The notes: generated from the sequence alone by a model not told the origin. A stretch of 64,000 nucleotides of DNA from Pleurodeles waltl (GCF_031143425.1 NC_090440.1:338585844-338649843); one strand, 5' to 3'; shown: positions 46,362 to 60,000, numbered from the stretch's first letter. Made by a program: numbers and translations.

Positions 46362-48300
46362 GCGCTTTCTTATAGCTGCCGTGAGTCCCTCAACTGCCCA
46401 TCAAGCTATGGGTAGGCCATCACAGTATGTGTGTTATTAGAGGGGTCAGGGTACGATGCACACTCCGCCCACATTGGGAGGACAGGCCCAGCTTAACCTC
46501 CGTGCTATTTCGGGCCCAGTGTCTCAGGTACTCCCACCTTTTCTGGCAATGGATGCTGCACTGGCACTAGGCCCGAGGGACTGGATCTTCCGGGTGATGG
46601 CTCTCTAAATGGTTTGCTTCTAATAGGTGTTGACCTCTTTGGATGCAATAGATGAATATATAGATGACAATTGTATATTTTAGGATATTTGTTTGGTTAC
46701 CACACATTTTATTTACACCTAGCACAAGCATTTTTGAATTAACACAATACATGTGTAATTCTCACATGCTGAAAAGTACAGGGACATAAACACACACTTT
46801 TGTAGTCATCTGTTGACTATTCTCATCCGTGGTCATGGTCTGCACTGACTGTACAGACACATTTACAGCTAGGCATATTGACTTGTTGCATATGGTCCAT
46901 ACAGGCTAGGACCACAGCATGGACTACATCCTAAGAATTAAGTCACTGTGAAAGGGCAGGTGTGTGTGTTACTGAGAGCTTCCTCTCTGGGGCATGTGTA
47001 CTACTTAATGGAATATCATACTACGTCTGATTGAGTTTGTGTGGTATGTACTGGCATCACAGGACACACCTTTTACCATATGTGGCAATGTTACAAAGAT
47101 GAAATTTAACATACCATGGAAGGTTTTGTTTGATTGGTTGAATGTAACAAAGCTAGTGATTTTACATATGATGATCTCTTCAGAAATAACCAACTATCTG
47201 CACTTTAAGTTTGTCACTTGTGCAGTAGGCCTGTAAAGTTCAAACATGACTTATGAAAAAGTGACCATAGATTTGTGTTAGTAAGGGGCTTGTCATTAGT
47301 AAGTGCCACACATTGGAAATGTGGGTCAATGGAAACATGAACCAGGTCAGGTAGTTACCTCAGTCCCCATTCCAAATGTAGTTTATGTAAAAGCAATCAG
47401 GGCTATTATTGGTTCAGAAAACTCATTCTGGGAACATCCAAGGATCTGCACTTATACATGGTGATTACCCTGTGCATCAGTTGTATTTCCACAGTAACTC
47501 TGCCTCAGCTTGGGTCATGGCCCACAATGGCAAAACTCTTTGGCAGGCCTTGCTTTCTGCAGGCTGAGCATACTGAACCCACATGCACATCACATTTCCA
47601 TCACTTACATACACAACTGTACATCTTGTGGCCATCCAATATGTGAGCTCAAGGTTGTGTGGCACTCTGAATGGGTCACTGAGGTTTAGCTAGCTCTCAG
47701 ACAACAGCTTGGCAAGGGCTGATCTGGGCTGAGTGATATGTGTGGGTCTGTATACATAGCTAACATCCTCCTCAACTGCTTCTAGCAGTATACATACCCA
47801 GCTCATGCTATAATGCAAATACATTGTTTTCCCATTTGCTATTATCTGATCATCAAATATATCATAGTTTCCCTGAAAGGTATACTTGCTTAGCTATGTG
47901 AATGCAACCCAAGGAGGATCTAGGGCTTATGAAACATCACACAACACAATGATTTTAAATACACAGTGTACAAGGAGGCATAATCCATTACATGTTCTTC
48001 CTATGTGTGGACCACAAAACGCAACCACAGCAATCTAAAAATCTCTCTGGAACTGAGGGGCACATTGTAGTATGTGAGAAAAGAAAGGATTGTGTTGAGC
48101 AGAGTCAAATATGTACATGAAATAGTTACCTGTTCCTCTGGTGAGCCATAGAGATGACCATACAGGGGAAGGTCCTTTTCAACAAGTTTCTCTAGCTCCT
48201 CTGAGGAGAAGGCAGGGGCCCTGCTTGGCCTGGCATTATTGCTCCTAGAGGTGGAAGACAGCAGCTTAAGTGGAGGAGGTGTTGTTAGCAGTAATGTCAA
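46362..48300 (-). pseudogene. Myb/SANT-like Harbinger accessory protein, copy C
   Basis: Exon 1 (48300-48130) encodes RAPAFSSEELEKLVEKDLP, then YGHLYGSPEEQV, and is closed by a consensus-like donor (CAG|GTAACT). It is the intact counterpart of the broken exon 1 at 348. Exon 2 (about 46634-46362) is recognisable by the GTCAACACCTATTAG start and the AYPxLDGQLRDS-type end, but carries stops. It lies 5' to 5' with the plus-strand transposase that follows at 49191. Confidence 0.6.
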
Positions 48301-49190
48301 GAAACCAGTGAGTTATTTTTCAAACCACAGTGTACATGCACACCAAGTACACAGTCATCAGCATAGACAGGCAAAGCCACTGGCCTGCAACCATCACAGT
48401 CAACAACGTTAGCCTATGACTGTGTCTGCTGTGGATGAAACCGGCCACCGCATGGCTGGCTTTCGCAAGTGCATCAACACCACTAAAAATGTGTTGTTAC
48501 ATGTTTACATATGTACTACACCATTGATATGTAATTTATTTTACACGATCATCAGTGTAGTGAGTTACTGGGCATAAATATCATAACTGCGGTGTACTGT
48601 ACACCGCCGTTGATGGTATTTTGGGAGAACAAAACAAACTTTACAATATCAAGGTGCTCATGAGAAAAAATTAGGTGTATAATGTGCATGTATATATTTA
48701 AGACATGTATAGACCACAATGGGGATTACAACTGGATTTTGGATAGTAGACAATTATTATGTGAAATATGCTGTTTGAACCCATTATGCTTTGTCACATG
48801 ACTTTTGGCTCACTCATCATATATCTTACTCTGGACACTGTGACTAATGGTCCAATTTATTTAATTCCTCACATAGGTATCCTGGGAGAGGGACAAGATG
48901 AAACCCTCCAGTGTATCACCCAATTCCCGATTTTCAGACCATGGGAGAAAGGAATGGTATGAAGAAGTTTTGTCTAAATAGATAAATAATAGAAGATTTA
49001 TATTGACATTTGGAGACTGATCTCATGCCTCAACACACTAATCCAACATGAATCCCACCTATTGTGAGACTCATGACAGTATTGCATTTTCTGGCCACAT
49101 GATCCTTTCGATGCACAGTAGCTATATCTTGTGGTATGTCACAACCTATGTTCAGTGGTGTATTAAAATACATGCTTTCAGCAATGATGA

Positions 49191-50922
49191 AAAACATTGA
49201 CAGCTATCAGGTTCCCCAGACTTGAGGATTCCATCAATGTGAAGGGTAAGGGGCATATTTATACTCCGTTTGCGCCGGAATTGCATCGTTTTTTTTTACG
49301 CAATTTCGACGCAAAACTAACTCCATATTTATACTTTTGCGTTAGACGCGTCTAGCGCCAAAGTCCATGGAGTTAGCGTCATTTTTTAGCGTGGACACCT
49401 ACTTTGCGTTAATTATATGCAAGGTAGGCGTTCCCGTCTAAAAAATCGACTCCGAGGCATGTGCGTCGGATTTATACTCCCGGGCAAAAATCACGCCCGG
49501 GAGTGGGCGGGTCAAAAAAAATGACGTACGGCCGCTTTTGCGCCGTTTTTTAGCGCCTGCAAAAGGCAGGCGTTAAGGGACCTGTGGGCTCTGAAGGAGC
49601 CCAGAGGTGCCCCCCATGCCCCCAGGGACACCCCCTGTCACCCATGCCCACCCCAGGAGGACACCCAAGGCTGGAGGGACCCATCCAAGGGACATTAAGG
49701 TAAGTTCAGGTAAGTGTTTTTTAAATATTTTTTTTGTGGCATAGGGTGCCTGATTTGTGCCCTCCTACATGCCACTATGCTCAATGGCCATGCCCAGGGG
49801 ACATAAGTCCCCTGGGCATGGCCATTGGGCAAGGGGGCATGACTCCTGTCTTTGCTAAGACAGGAGTCATTTCTATGGGGGTTGGGAGTGAAAAAAAATT
49901 GCGCAAATCGGGTTGAGGCGAAAAAATTGCCTCAACCTGACTTGCCCCATTTCTTGACACCCAAGCCCCATATCCCCCTACGCCGGCGCTGCCTGGTGTA
50001 CAACGTTTTTTTTAACGCACACCAGACGGCGCCGGCGGCTAACGCCGGCCAACGTCATTCAATAAATACGGCGCCCGCATGGCGCTTCAGAATGGCGTTA
50101 GCCGGCGCTAATTTTTTTGACGCAAAACTGCGTTGGCGCAGTTTTGCGTCAAAAAGTATAAATATGGGCCTAAGTTCTATGGATTTGGTCATCTCCAACA
50201 TGTGGTTGGAGCCATTGATGGCACCCATATTACATTAGTACCACCACAAGACAGTAAACAAGTTTATAGAAACTGGAAGCACTTCTAGTCTATCAATGTG
50301 CAAGTTGTCTGCTTTCCAGATTTGTATATTTCAAACGTCTGTGTCTGGTTCCCAGGTTCAGTCAATGATTAGTTCTTAATGCAGAACAGCAGCATACCCC
50401 AGATGATGTCACTACTACAAACGGCGAGGGCATGGCTTGTTGGTAAGTAAGATCTGTCCTAACCTTGTGTGTGCAATGTCAGGTGCTATGATCAGAAAAT
50501 GTGTGACTCTTTGTAACACTTATGCCTTATTACAAAACAGGAGACTCATCATATCCCAACCATCCTTGGCTGTTAACACCACTGAGAAATCCAACTACAT
50601 CAGGGGAAGTCCGCTTGTATTGGGCCCATGGAAAAACACAGCAGGCAGTGGAGCAGGCTTTTGGGCTCCTGAGTCCTGATTTCACTGTCTGAACAAGAGT
50701 GGAGGAGCCTTCTTCTACTCACCCAGGAAGGTGTGTCAAATCTCCATGGTCTGCTGCACACTCCACTACATCATCCTGCAACAGAACATCCCTTACATCA
50801 CAGAGGATGGAGATCCTGATGAGCCATTTGGTGAGTATCCTGAAATGCCAAATGATGATGATAGAGGAGAACAGGAAGGAGCTGACTTGCGACAAGATCT
50901 CATTGACAGCTTCTTCTCATAA
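49191..50922 (+). pseudogene. HARBI1-like Harbinger transposase, split by a MITE
   Basis: The DDE_Tnp_4-type transposase cuts and pastes Harbinger elements. Before the MITE: RFPRLEDSINVKG (49209-49247). After it: KFYGFGHLQHVVGAIDGTHI (first catalytic Asp codon at 50218), VPPQDSKQVYRNW, a TAG, SINVQVVC and WFPGSVND. A later exon, from acceptor ACAAAACAG at 50540, has DSSYPNHPWLL (Asp at 50543), then VEQAFGLL (Glu at 50651), a stop, and a C-terminal frame ending at 50922 with KVCQISMVCCTLHYI and an acidic tail. All three catalytic residues are visible, but stops and the 922-bp insertion inactivate it. Confidence 0.85.
49247..50174. mobile_element. Harbinger-type MITE (49250-50171) with TAA duplications
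   Basis: The ends GGGGCATATTTATACT (49250) and AGTATAAATATGGGCC (to 50171) form inverted repeats flanked by TAA at 49247-49249 and 50172-50174. Subterminal palindromic blocks rich in GACGCAAAA and TTTTGCGTC lie inside both ends. Removing the insert and one TAA restores the flanking exon's continuity, which confirms the limits. Non-coding. A decayed inverted copy is at 16031-16925. Confidence 0.92.
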
Positions 50923-51821
50923 GTGTAAGTATGTTATGAGATATCATGACTTTAACTTTTCAAATAACTCCTGCTGTGATGATGTGACGAGTATGTTTAA
51001 TGAAAATGTTAGTAAGCTGAAGCTCTGGCAAAATCTGGCAAAGGGTATTTGATGAGGAAAGCTTTGAGACATTCTCATTTTGTTAATGTTGCTTTGTTTA
51101 GGTCAGATTCTTGTCATGGACTGTGTTCTCCAGATGTTTGCTATGTGAATGGTGTCATATGTATGGTTTCATAGCTAATCTCTTTGTTTTGGTGTTTTAG
51201 GTACCTTGCCCACGGCATCTTCATTTGGACATTTCAGAGTTGGGACATTAGCAGGTATATGATGCTGTTGGGAAGTACGAAGTGGACATGGATTTTCCCT
51301 GGGAATATATGTCACAGGCTTTGTGTGTGCAAACCTGTGCCAAAACAGCTTGCACAGTGATAGGGTGGAAGTTAAGAAGACGTCAATGGACTTGTTACTT
51401 GTCATATAGTGGCCATAATGCATTGGCTATTGCCTGGCATGTTACCCCCATATTTCACTGTATATATGTTGTTTTAGTTGTATGTGTCACTGGGACCCTG
51501 CCAACCAGGGCCCCAGTGCTCATAAGTGTGCCCTGTATGTGTTACCTGTGTTATGACTAACTGTCTCACTGAGGCTCTGCTATCCAGAACCTCAGTGGTT
51601 ATGCTCTCTCATTCTCTTTCCAAAATGCCACTAACAGGCTAGTGACCAATTTCACCAATTTACATTGGCATACTGGAACACCCTTATAATTCCCTAGTAT
51701 ATGGTACTAAGGTACCCAGGATATTGGGGTTCCAGGAGATCCCTATGGGCTGTAGCATTTCTTGTGCCACCCATAGGGAGATCTGACAATTCTTACACAG
51801 GCCTGCCAGTGCAGCCTGAGT

Positions 51822-51843
51822 GAAATAACGTCCACGTTATTTC
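51822..51843. repeat. Perfect 10-bp stem-loop
   Basis: GAAATAACGT, loop CC, ACGTTATTTC. The counterpart region in the minus copy (about 60390-60412) reads GAAATAACGTGGATGTTATTTC, so the stem is largely kept. Confidence 0.8.
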
Positions 51844-52028
51844 ACAGCCATTTACCACTGCACTTAAGTAACTTATAAGTAACCTATATGTCTAACCTTT
51901 ACCTGGTAAAGGTTGGGTGCTAAGTTACTTAGTGTGTGGGCACCCTGGCACTAGCCAAGGTGCCCCCACATTGTTCAGGGCAAATTCCCCGGACTTTGTG
52001 AGTGTGGGGACACCATTACACACGTGCA

Positions 52029-52056
52029 CTATACATATGTCACGACATATGTATAG
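52029..52056. repeat. Perfect 12-bp stem-loop
   Basis: CTATACATATGT, loop CACG, ACATATGTATAG, within the LTR and 45 bases before a much longer hairpin. Confidence 0.85.
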
Positions 52057-52099
52057 CGTCACAATGGTAACTCCGAACATGGCCATGTAACATGTCTAA

Positions 52100-52156
52100 G
52101 ATCATGGAATTGTCACCCCAATGCCATTCTGGCATTGGGGAGACAATTCCATGATC
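52100..52156. repeat. Near-perfect 27-bp inverted repeat with a 3-nt loop
   Basis: The arms 52100-52126 and 52130-52156 pair at 26 of 27 positions around the loop TTC. It would fold into a pre-miRNA-sized hairpin if transcribed. The other copy of the LTR (about 60085-60130) has a weaker version. Confidence 0.85.
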
Positions 52157-55100
52157 CCCCGAGTCTCTAGCACAGACCCGGGTACCGCCAAACTGCCTTT
52201 CCCGGGGTTTCACTGCAGCTGCTGCTGCTGCCAACCCCTCAGACAGGTTTCTGCCCTCCTGGGGTTCAGCCAGGCTTGGCCCAGGAAGGCAGAACAAAGG
52301 ACTTCCTCAGAGAGAGGGTGTTACACCCTCTCCCTTCGGAAAAAGGTGTCAGGGCTGGGGAGGAGTAGCCTCCCCCAGCCTCTGGAAATGCTTTGATTGG
52401 CACAGATGGTGCCCATCTCTGCATAAGCCAGTCTGCACCGGTTCAGGGATCCCTCAGCCCTGCTCTGGCGTGAAACTGGACAAAGGAAAGGGGAGTGACC
52501 ACTCCCCTGACCTGCACCTCCCCTGGGAGGTGCCCAGAGCTCCTCCAGTGTGCTCCAGACCTCTGCCATCTTGGAAACAGAGGTGCTGCTGGCACACTGG
52601 ACGTCAGAGACTCCTTCTGATAGGCTCCTTCAGGTGTTGCTAGCCTATCCTCTCTCCTAGGTAGCCAATCCTCCTTTTCTGGCTATTTAGGGTCTCTGCT
52701 TTGGGGAATTCCTTAGATAACGAATGCAAGAGCTCATCAGAGTTCCTCTGCATCTCTCTCTTCACCTTCTGCCAAGGAATCGACTGCTGACCGTGCTGGA
52801 AGCCTGCAAAACTGCAACAAAGTAGCAAAGACGACTACTGCGACCTTGTAACGCTGATCCTGCCGCCTTCTCGACTGTTTTCCTGGTGGTGCATGCTGTG
52901 GGGGTAGTCTGCCTCCTCTCTGCACTAGAAGCTCCAAAGAAATCTCCCGTGGGTCGACGGAATCTTCCCCCTGCAACCGCAGGCACCAAAGAACTGCATC
53001 ACCAGTCCTCTGGGTCTCCTCTCAGCACGAGGTCCCTTGAACTCAGCAACTCTGTCCAAGTGACTCCCACAGTCCAGTGACTCTTCAGTCCAAGTTTGGT
53101 GGAGGTAAGTCCTTGCCTCCCCACGCTAGACCGCATTGCTGGGAACCGCATGTTTTGCAGCTACTCCGGCTCCTGTGCACTCTTCCAGAATTTCCTTTGT
53201 GCACAGCCAAGCCTGGGTCTCTGGCACTTTAACCTGCAGTGCACGACCTCCTGAGTTGTCCTCCGGCGTCGTGGGACCCTCTTTTGTGACTTCGGGTGAG
53301 CTCCGGTTCACTCCACTTTGTAGTGCCTGTTCTGGCACTTCTGCGGGTGCTGCTTGCTTCTGAGAGGGCTCCTTGTCTTGCTGGGCACGCCCTCTGTCCC
53401 TTCACACAATTGGCGACATCCTGGTCCCTCTTGGGCCACAGCAGCATCCAAAAACTTTAACCGCGACCCTTGCAGCTAGCAATGCTTGTTTGCAGTCTTT
53501 CTGCACGGAAACACCTCTGCACGACTCTTCACGATGTGGGACATCCGTTCTCCAAAGGGGAAGTTTCTAGCCCTTGTCGTTCTTGCAGAATCCACAGCTT
53601 CTACCATCCAGTGGCAGCTTCTTTGCACCCACAGCTGGCATTTCCTGGGCATCTGCCCACTCCCGACTTGATCGTGACTTTTGGACTTGGTCCCCTTGTT
53701 CCACAGGTATTCTCGTCAGGAAATCCATCATTTTTGCATTACTGGTGTTGGTCTTCCTTGCAGAATTCCCCTATCACGACTTCTGTGCTCTTTGTGGAAC
53801 TTAGGTGCACTTTGCACCCACTTTTCAGGGTCTTGGGGTGGGCTATTTTTCTAACCCTCACTGTTTTCTTACAGTCCCAGCGACCCTCTACAAGGTCACA
53901 TAGGTTTGGGGTCCATTCGTGGTTCGCATTCCACTTCTAGAGTATATGGTTTGTGTTGCCCCTATCCCTATGTGCCCCCATTGCATTCTATTGTGACTAT
54001 ACATTGTTTGCACTGTTTTCTATTGCTATTACTGCATATTTTGGTATTGTGTACATATATCTTGTGCATATTTGCTATCCTCATACTGAGGGTACTCACT
54101 GAGATACTTTGGCATATTGTCATAAAAATAAAGTACCTTTATTTTTAGTATATCTGTGTATTGTGTTTTCTTATGATATTGTGCATATGACACTAGTGGT
54201 ACTGTAGGAGCTTCACTAGTCTCCTAGTTCAGCCTAAGCTGCTCTGCTAAGCTACCTTTTCTATCAGCCTAAGCTGCTAGACACCCCTCTACACTAATAA
54301 GGGATACCTGGGCCTGGTGCAAGGTGTAAGTACCCCTTGCTACTCACTACAAGCCAGTCCAGCCTCCTACACCTACTCACTTTATATGAGCTATAAGTAT
54401 CTGTTGATGTGTTTTATCTTTACAGGCCAAAGTGCTTGTGGCACATCACTGACATTTGTTTGTTACATACCACTACATGCAGAAGCACTAGATTGTAATG
54501 ACCCTGTGATCAGAAACTGTTGTACTGCCATCTTTCTGAGTTTTGCTTTACATGATGTAGGATTCCTTTTGTGAGGTAGGCGATATGGCTCCAGCTGATG
54601 ACATATACTAGTTTAACTTTTGCCTATTCTACTGGACAATGTCTGATATATCCACTCCTTCCATATTCTTGAGGTCTGTACCTGTAAATTTGATCTCTTA
54701 CACAGTATAAATGAGTCATGTATGATTTGCTATTTTTCTGACATTTTGCCAGCCTATTAGTGGAACAATGTAATAAGAATTTTGTAAAACAAGACACTTG
54801 TACGTATGTGTTGGTGTGACATGGTTGTGATTGTGAGCTAAACATTGGGTACATTCAACATATCCATGCTTACACAAGTAGCTTGTTTTGTCATTGTCGA
54901 GTTCACATAGTATTACATATGTACATTGATAAATGTGAAAGTTACTGCAGCACACAATGAGTTTGTGACTTGTGAATGCATTAAAGTGATACAGATGAAG
55001 ACACACATAGTGAAGAAACATACATAAAAGAAAAGTGAGGTAGTCAGTCATGGTTAGTAAAAACGTAGATGCAGATGCCAAATTACCTGAAATCCAAAGT

Positions 55101-55239
55101 CCAGAGTAGTCCTCCCATCAGATATGGAAAATTATCCAGAATTAGTCTATAGAGTGAATGTGTGACACACAATGGAGAAAATTAGGGATGAGGTTTCTTG
55201 CTGGCAGTGTTGGGTGCCTTGCTAACTACACCGCCTGGA

Positions 55240-56030
55240 TTTTTACATGGATGTCATCATTTGCAAGGGCCGGGCGGGTTCCTCCGCTGCAGTGGCAGGG
55301 GTGTCTGAAGGTGTTTCTTCCTCTGTCAGGGCCTCCCTTCCTGTGGCTGCCACAGGTGTAGAAGGGCTTGATATGTTGCATTAAAAGAAGAGGTAGATGG
55401 TGGTGGAAAAGCCCTGCTCATGATTGTATGCATGCCCATCAGCACCCCTGTTAGGGAGCCCATGTTGGAGTTTGGGTCTCAATCTGTTGGTACATGTCTC
55501 TCTGTAGTTGCTTCATTTCCTGGAGTTCGGTAAGTACCTGGCCCAACACGGGGCTCCTGATACATACCCAAAACGTGGCTGACGGTGTTCTGGTTGTCAG
55601 TGGCTCAGTGGCCTCACTCTGTCAGCCCACAGTATCCCTCCCATGGACCTTTCCCGTTAAGCCTGTGCCCTTGGCCTAGGGTGCCCTCTCCAACTGGGTC
55701 CTGGTTCCTCTCTGTCATGGCTGGTGATTTGCACTTCAGGATCCCGAACCTGGGGGCACATGATTTGACTAACTGTGCTAGGTACACAGGTTGGGGGGAA
55801 TGGTGTTGGCTGAGATGTTGTTGCAGCTGGGCTGGGAGGTGTTGGTTTGGGCACAGTGAGACTAACTGTCACCATATGCCCAGGGTGACCAGATGTGCTT
55901 GGTCCGTCACCTACATCCACATGTCCAGGGGTGCTGTCATCATTGAGGGCTTCATCCAAGGGCTGGTTGGAAGTCTGTTCGGTGCACAATCTCTGCCCAG
56001 GTGCTGTGCCAGATTGACCTATCATAAAAT
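55240..56030 (-). pseudogene. Second Harbinger Myb/SANT protein, C-terminal exon
   Basis: The minus strand begins with a 122-codon Pro/Ser/Thr-rich frame (56025-55657; PGHVDVGDGPSTSGHPGH, PSPAATTSQPTPFPP). It continues after frameshifts with pieces such as SLTGVLMGMHTIMSRAFPP (about 55410-55470). Low-complexity linker followed by a short helical tail is the usual end of these accessory proteins. It lies downstream, on the same strand, of the DNA-binding exon at 62226-61985; the solo LTR at 57003-60896 would sit in the intron between them. The link between the two exons is inferred from order only. Confidence 0.45.
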
Positions 56031-57002
56031 AGAGAACATTGTTATTGGTGAAAGCATGAAATCTACAACCAACTGTTTTGTGTCACAGTCAGTAGAGACC
56101 TATGAAAATTGTAATAGGTAGGGTTTCCTACTGTGATATGTTTACATGATAGTGAACTTGTTAACAAGACTCTTGTAGAGGTATTGGAATTGAGCAACTC
56201 ATTAGATGTGTTGATATGTTGCATTTTAGATTAAGGAATGAACATAACATATAACAAACATTTAAGAATTAACATGTGTATTTTACCATTCCAAGGCTTA
56301 GTTGTGTAAGATACATGCAAACACACATCTTAGTTGTATATGTAGCATTAGTTATCATGTGAGCAGTGCAGAGTCAATGAGTTACACACCACTTTCAACT
56401 GGCTAAAGCAGCTCAATGTCTTAGAAATAATTGATGTACATACTTGACCAGGTGTCACTCATGCCATCAATAGTTTCAGATGAGGAGACTAGGACAACAT
56501 CAACCTAAGCAGGCAGACGTGACTCTGAGTAGAGAATTATATGTAGATTGCTCAGTCCATGAGAAGTAAATCTCAGTTGTGACATGGCAAACAAGTGAAA
56601 ATGGGCAAGAGCACAATGGCCTCTTGTTTTGAGTTACAGAAACAGGCCTTCATTGTAGTAGTAGTCATGTCACTTTGAAACTCCGAACACTAGACAAATG
56701 ATAAACTCCATGATAAGTGAACATCAGTTGTGACATGGAAAACACGTGGAAATGGGCAAGAGCCCAGTAGCCTTTTATTTTGAGTTACAGAAACAGGGCT
56801 TCATGGTAGTTGGAGCCATGTTACTCTCTACTCCCCAACAATTGACCAATGGTTAGTCTTACAAACCTATTGCGAAACTGCAGTTAGGCTGGACTATACA
56901 TTTACATATTGACATATACCATGGGTTCTGGGACGATATTTTACTGGTAACCTACTTACAGACCCCATTCCAACACATGTCACATAATGGAGATTGATAC
57001 AT

Positions 57003-60000
57003 TGTAGGAGGCTAGCCTGGCTTATAGTGAGTACCTCATGGTACTTACACCTTGTGCCAGGTCCAGTTATCCCTTATTAGTAGATTAGTAGTGTTCTAGC
57101 AGCTTAGGCTGATAGAGGTAGCTATAGCAGAGCAGCTTAGGCTGAACTAGGAGACATGCAAAGCTCCTACTATACCACTTATATCTTATAGCACTGTATC
57201 ATAAGAATCACAGTATTTAGAGTTACTAAAAATAAAGGTACTTTATTTTAGTGACAATGTGCCAAAATATCTCAGAGGATATACTCCCTTAGGAATTAAG
57301 TAAAATACACAAAATCAGGTAAGTAAACAGTTAGAAAAGTAGAGCAAATTGTAGAATACAATAGGATGCAATAGGCCTGGGGCAACACAAACCATATACT
57401 CCAAAAGTGGAATGCGAACCACGAATGGACCCCATTAGCGTAGTGTGTAGAGGGTCGCTGGGAGAGTATGAAAACACTAAGGGTGTCCATGATACACCAC
57501 CCCAAGACCCCAAAAAGTAGGGGTAAAGTTACCCTACTACCCCAGAAACACAGTAAAGTTGTGATAGGAGATTCTGCAAAGACCACAACTGACTGCAAAG
57601 CACTGAAGATGGATTCCTGGACCTGAGGACCTGCAAACGAAGGGGACCATGTCCAAGAGGCACGCAAGTGTCTGGCGGGGCAAGAGCCCACTAAACCCCG
57701 GATGAAGGTACAAAATGGCTGCCTCTGGATGGAAGAAGCTGAAGATTCCGCAACAACAGAAGAAGCCAGGAACTTCTCCTTTGCACAGAAGATGTGCCAC
57801 GGCATGCTGGAGGATGCAGAGTTGTTTCCACGCAGAAAAAACACAAACAAGCCTTGCTAGCTGCAAGAGACACAGTTGAAGAAAATGGGTGCTGCCCGGG
57901 CCTAGGAAGGACCAGGAGGTCACCCCTTAGAAGAGGAGACAGAGGAGGTACTCAGCAGCACAGAGAGCCCATGCGGAAGCAGGCAGCACCCACAAACGCA
58001 CTTGAACAGGGGTTCAAAAAATCTGAGCATGGCAGTTGTCTCAACACTACAAAAGAGGGTCCCACAAATCCGATGGCCAACTCAGTGAGTTGAGCAATGC
58101 AGGACGGAATGCTGGGGACCTGGACTATGCTGTGCATGAAGGATTCCTTGCAAAAGTGCACAGAAGCCCTAGAAGCTGCAGTTCACGAAGTACACAGGAT
58201 TACTCTCTGGTGTGGGGAGGCAAGGACTTACCTCCACCAAATTTGGACAGAAGGACCTCTGGACTGTCGGGGTCACTTGGATTCAGCTCCTGTGTTCCAA
58301 GGACCATGCTCGTCATGATGAGAGGGGACCCAGAGGACCGGTGATGCAGAAGTTTGGTGCCTGCGTTAGCAGGGGGAAGATTCCATCGACCCACAGGAGA
58401 TTTCTTCTTGGCTTCCAGGGCAGGGTGAAGGCAGACTGTGGTTCTAAAAATTCTGGACCCATGTAATTTACTTTGCCACAGCAGTACGATTTTAGTATCA
58501 AAAGACCGATAATGACTAGTACACTAAGCATGAGCATTTTCGCTCAATTCCAGCAGCGTTTTCACCTCGAAATCGCCATTTTCGTCCTGCACTCGTGGCT
58601 CCCATTTTATACACAGCAGCCATTTTTAAAAGTTGCCCTCACATAGGCTTATAATACAGTCAGATTTGATTCCAAGGACACGTACACCTTGATTGACTTC
58701 TCTCTGGCCTGGGCAAGCTGGAACCATTGCCTCAGGCCAAACCTGTTTGTTCAGTCCCTCTCCCAGTGGCCGAATCAGATAGCATCAAGGCACACCATGC
58801 CATAAAACCCTTATTATCGCTCACACACCCTGCCTAATCTTGCTCACACCTGCACCTGCTCTTTTCTTCTTCTTACTTTACGAGGGGGAGGTGCCCGTTT
58901 TTATTGGGGGTCCACACTTATCTGATGTAAAATACTAGGCCTTGCCGGGTAATTTATTATGGGTTGGATGACATGAAATATAAGGTTTCATCATGACACT
59001 GTTTTTTCCTTTGTAGTGAAAACATGTGAATGACCAACCAAAATGTCAAGAATGTTTGCCTGAAGCTTAAAAAACTGTATATAAGGAAACCTGACTTTGC
59101 ATTGAAACACAGTCTCCTGAGAACATACAAATCGTGCTGTTGTACTTCTAGGACACTTGTCAATTGGTTGCAGCCAATAAATTCGATCTTTGACTTCACC
59201 TAGAAGACTCTGAGTTTCTGTAGTCTGAATCAGGAAAGTACCCGAGGTCTTTGGGTGTACCCTGGCACCGCTGGGTTACCGGATCAGTACCGGTTCTGAA
59301 AAACCCAGTACCACAAGACAGCCCTCAGAACATGCACCACCAGGAAACAGTTGAGAAAGCCGACAGGATTAGGCGCTACAATGTTGCTGGTAGTCTTCTT
59401 GCTACTTTGCTTTGCAGACGTCCTGGAGCAGTCAGTGGTCGATCCTTGGTAGAAGTTGAAGAGGGAGATGCAGAGGAACTCTGGTGAGCTCTTGCATTCG
59501 TTATCTGACGAGAAACCCACAGGAGAGACCATAAATAGCCCTCAAAGGAGGATTGGCCACCTAACCAGGTAAGCACCTATCAGGAGGGGCCTCTGACATC
59601 ACCTGTTGACACTGGCCACTCAGAGGCCTCCATTGTGCCCTCACACCTATGCATTCAAGGTGGCAGAGGTCTGGGACACACTGGAGGAGCTCTGGGTACC
59701 ACCCCTGGGGTGGTGATGGACAGGGGAGTGGTCACTCCCCTTTCCTTTGTCCAGTTTCATGCCAGAGCATGGGCTGGGAGATCCCTGAACATGTGTAGAC
59801 TGGTTTATGCAAGGAGGGCACCATCTATGCCCTTCAAAGCATTTCCAGAGGCCAGGAGAGGCTACTCCTCTCAGGCCCTTAACGCCTATTTCCAAAGGGA
59901 GAGGGTGTAACACCCTCTCTCAGAGGAAATCCTTTGTTCTGCCTTCCTGGGACTGGGCTGCCCAGACCCCAGGAGGGCAGAAACCTGTCTGAGGGTTGGC

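Larger units (their letters stand above)
51400..54371 (+). mobile_element. Solo LTR of long LTR family II, plus orientation
   Basis: The sequence from about 51465 to 54371 is the inverted counterpart of 57003-60896, ending GCCAGTCCAGCCTCCTACA. The start is placed at TGTCATATAG (51400) because flanking-type sequence precedes it, but the 5-bp flanks (TTACT left, CCTAC or CTACT right) do not match cleanly. A TATTTAGGG near 52685 and AATAAA near 54127 parallel the promoter and poly(A) layout of the other LTRs. No internal gag-pol remains. It lies in the 3' region of the Harbinger element. Confidence 0.6.

Noticed and set aside
53470..53940. 156-codon ORF in the plus LTR, and 57296-57850 (184 codons) in the minus LTR
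   Set aside because: These are the same LTR sequence in its two copies, with no domain and differing lengths. Their retention reflects base composition, not coding.
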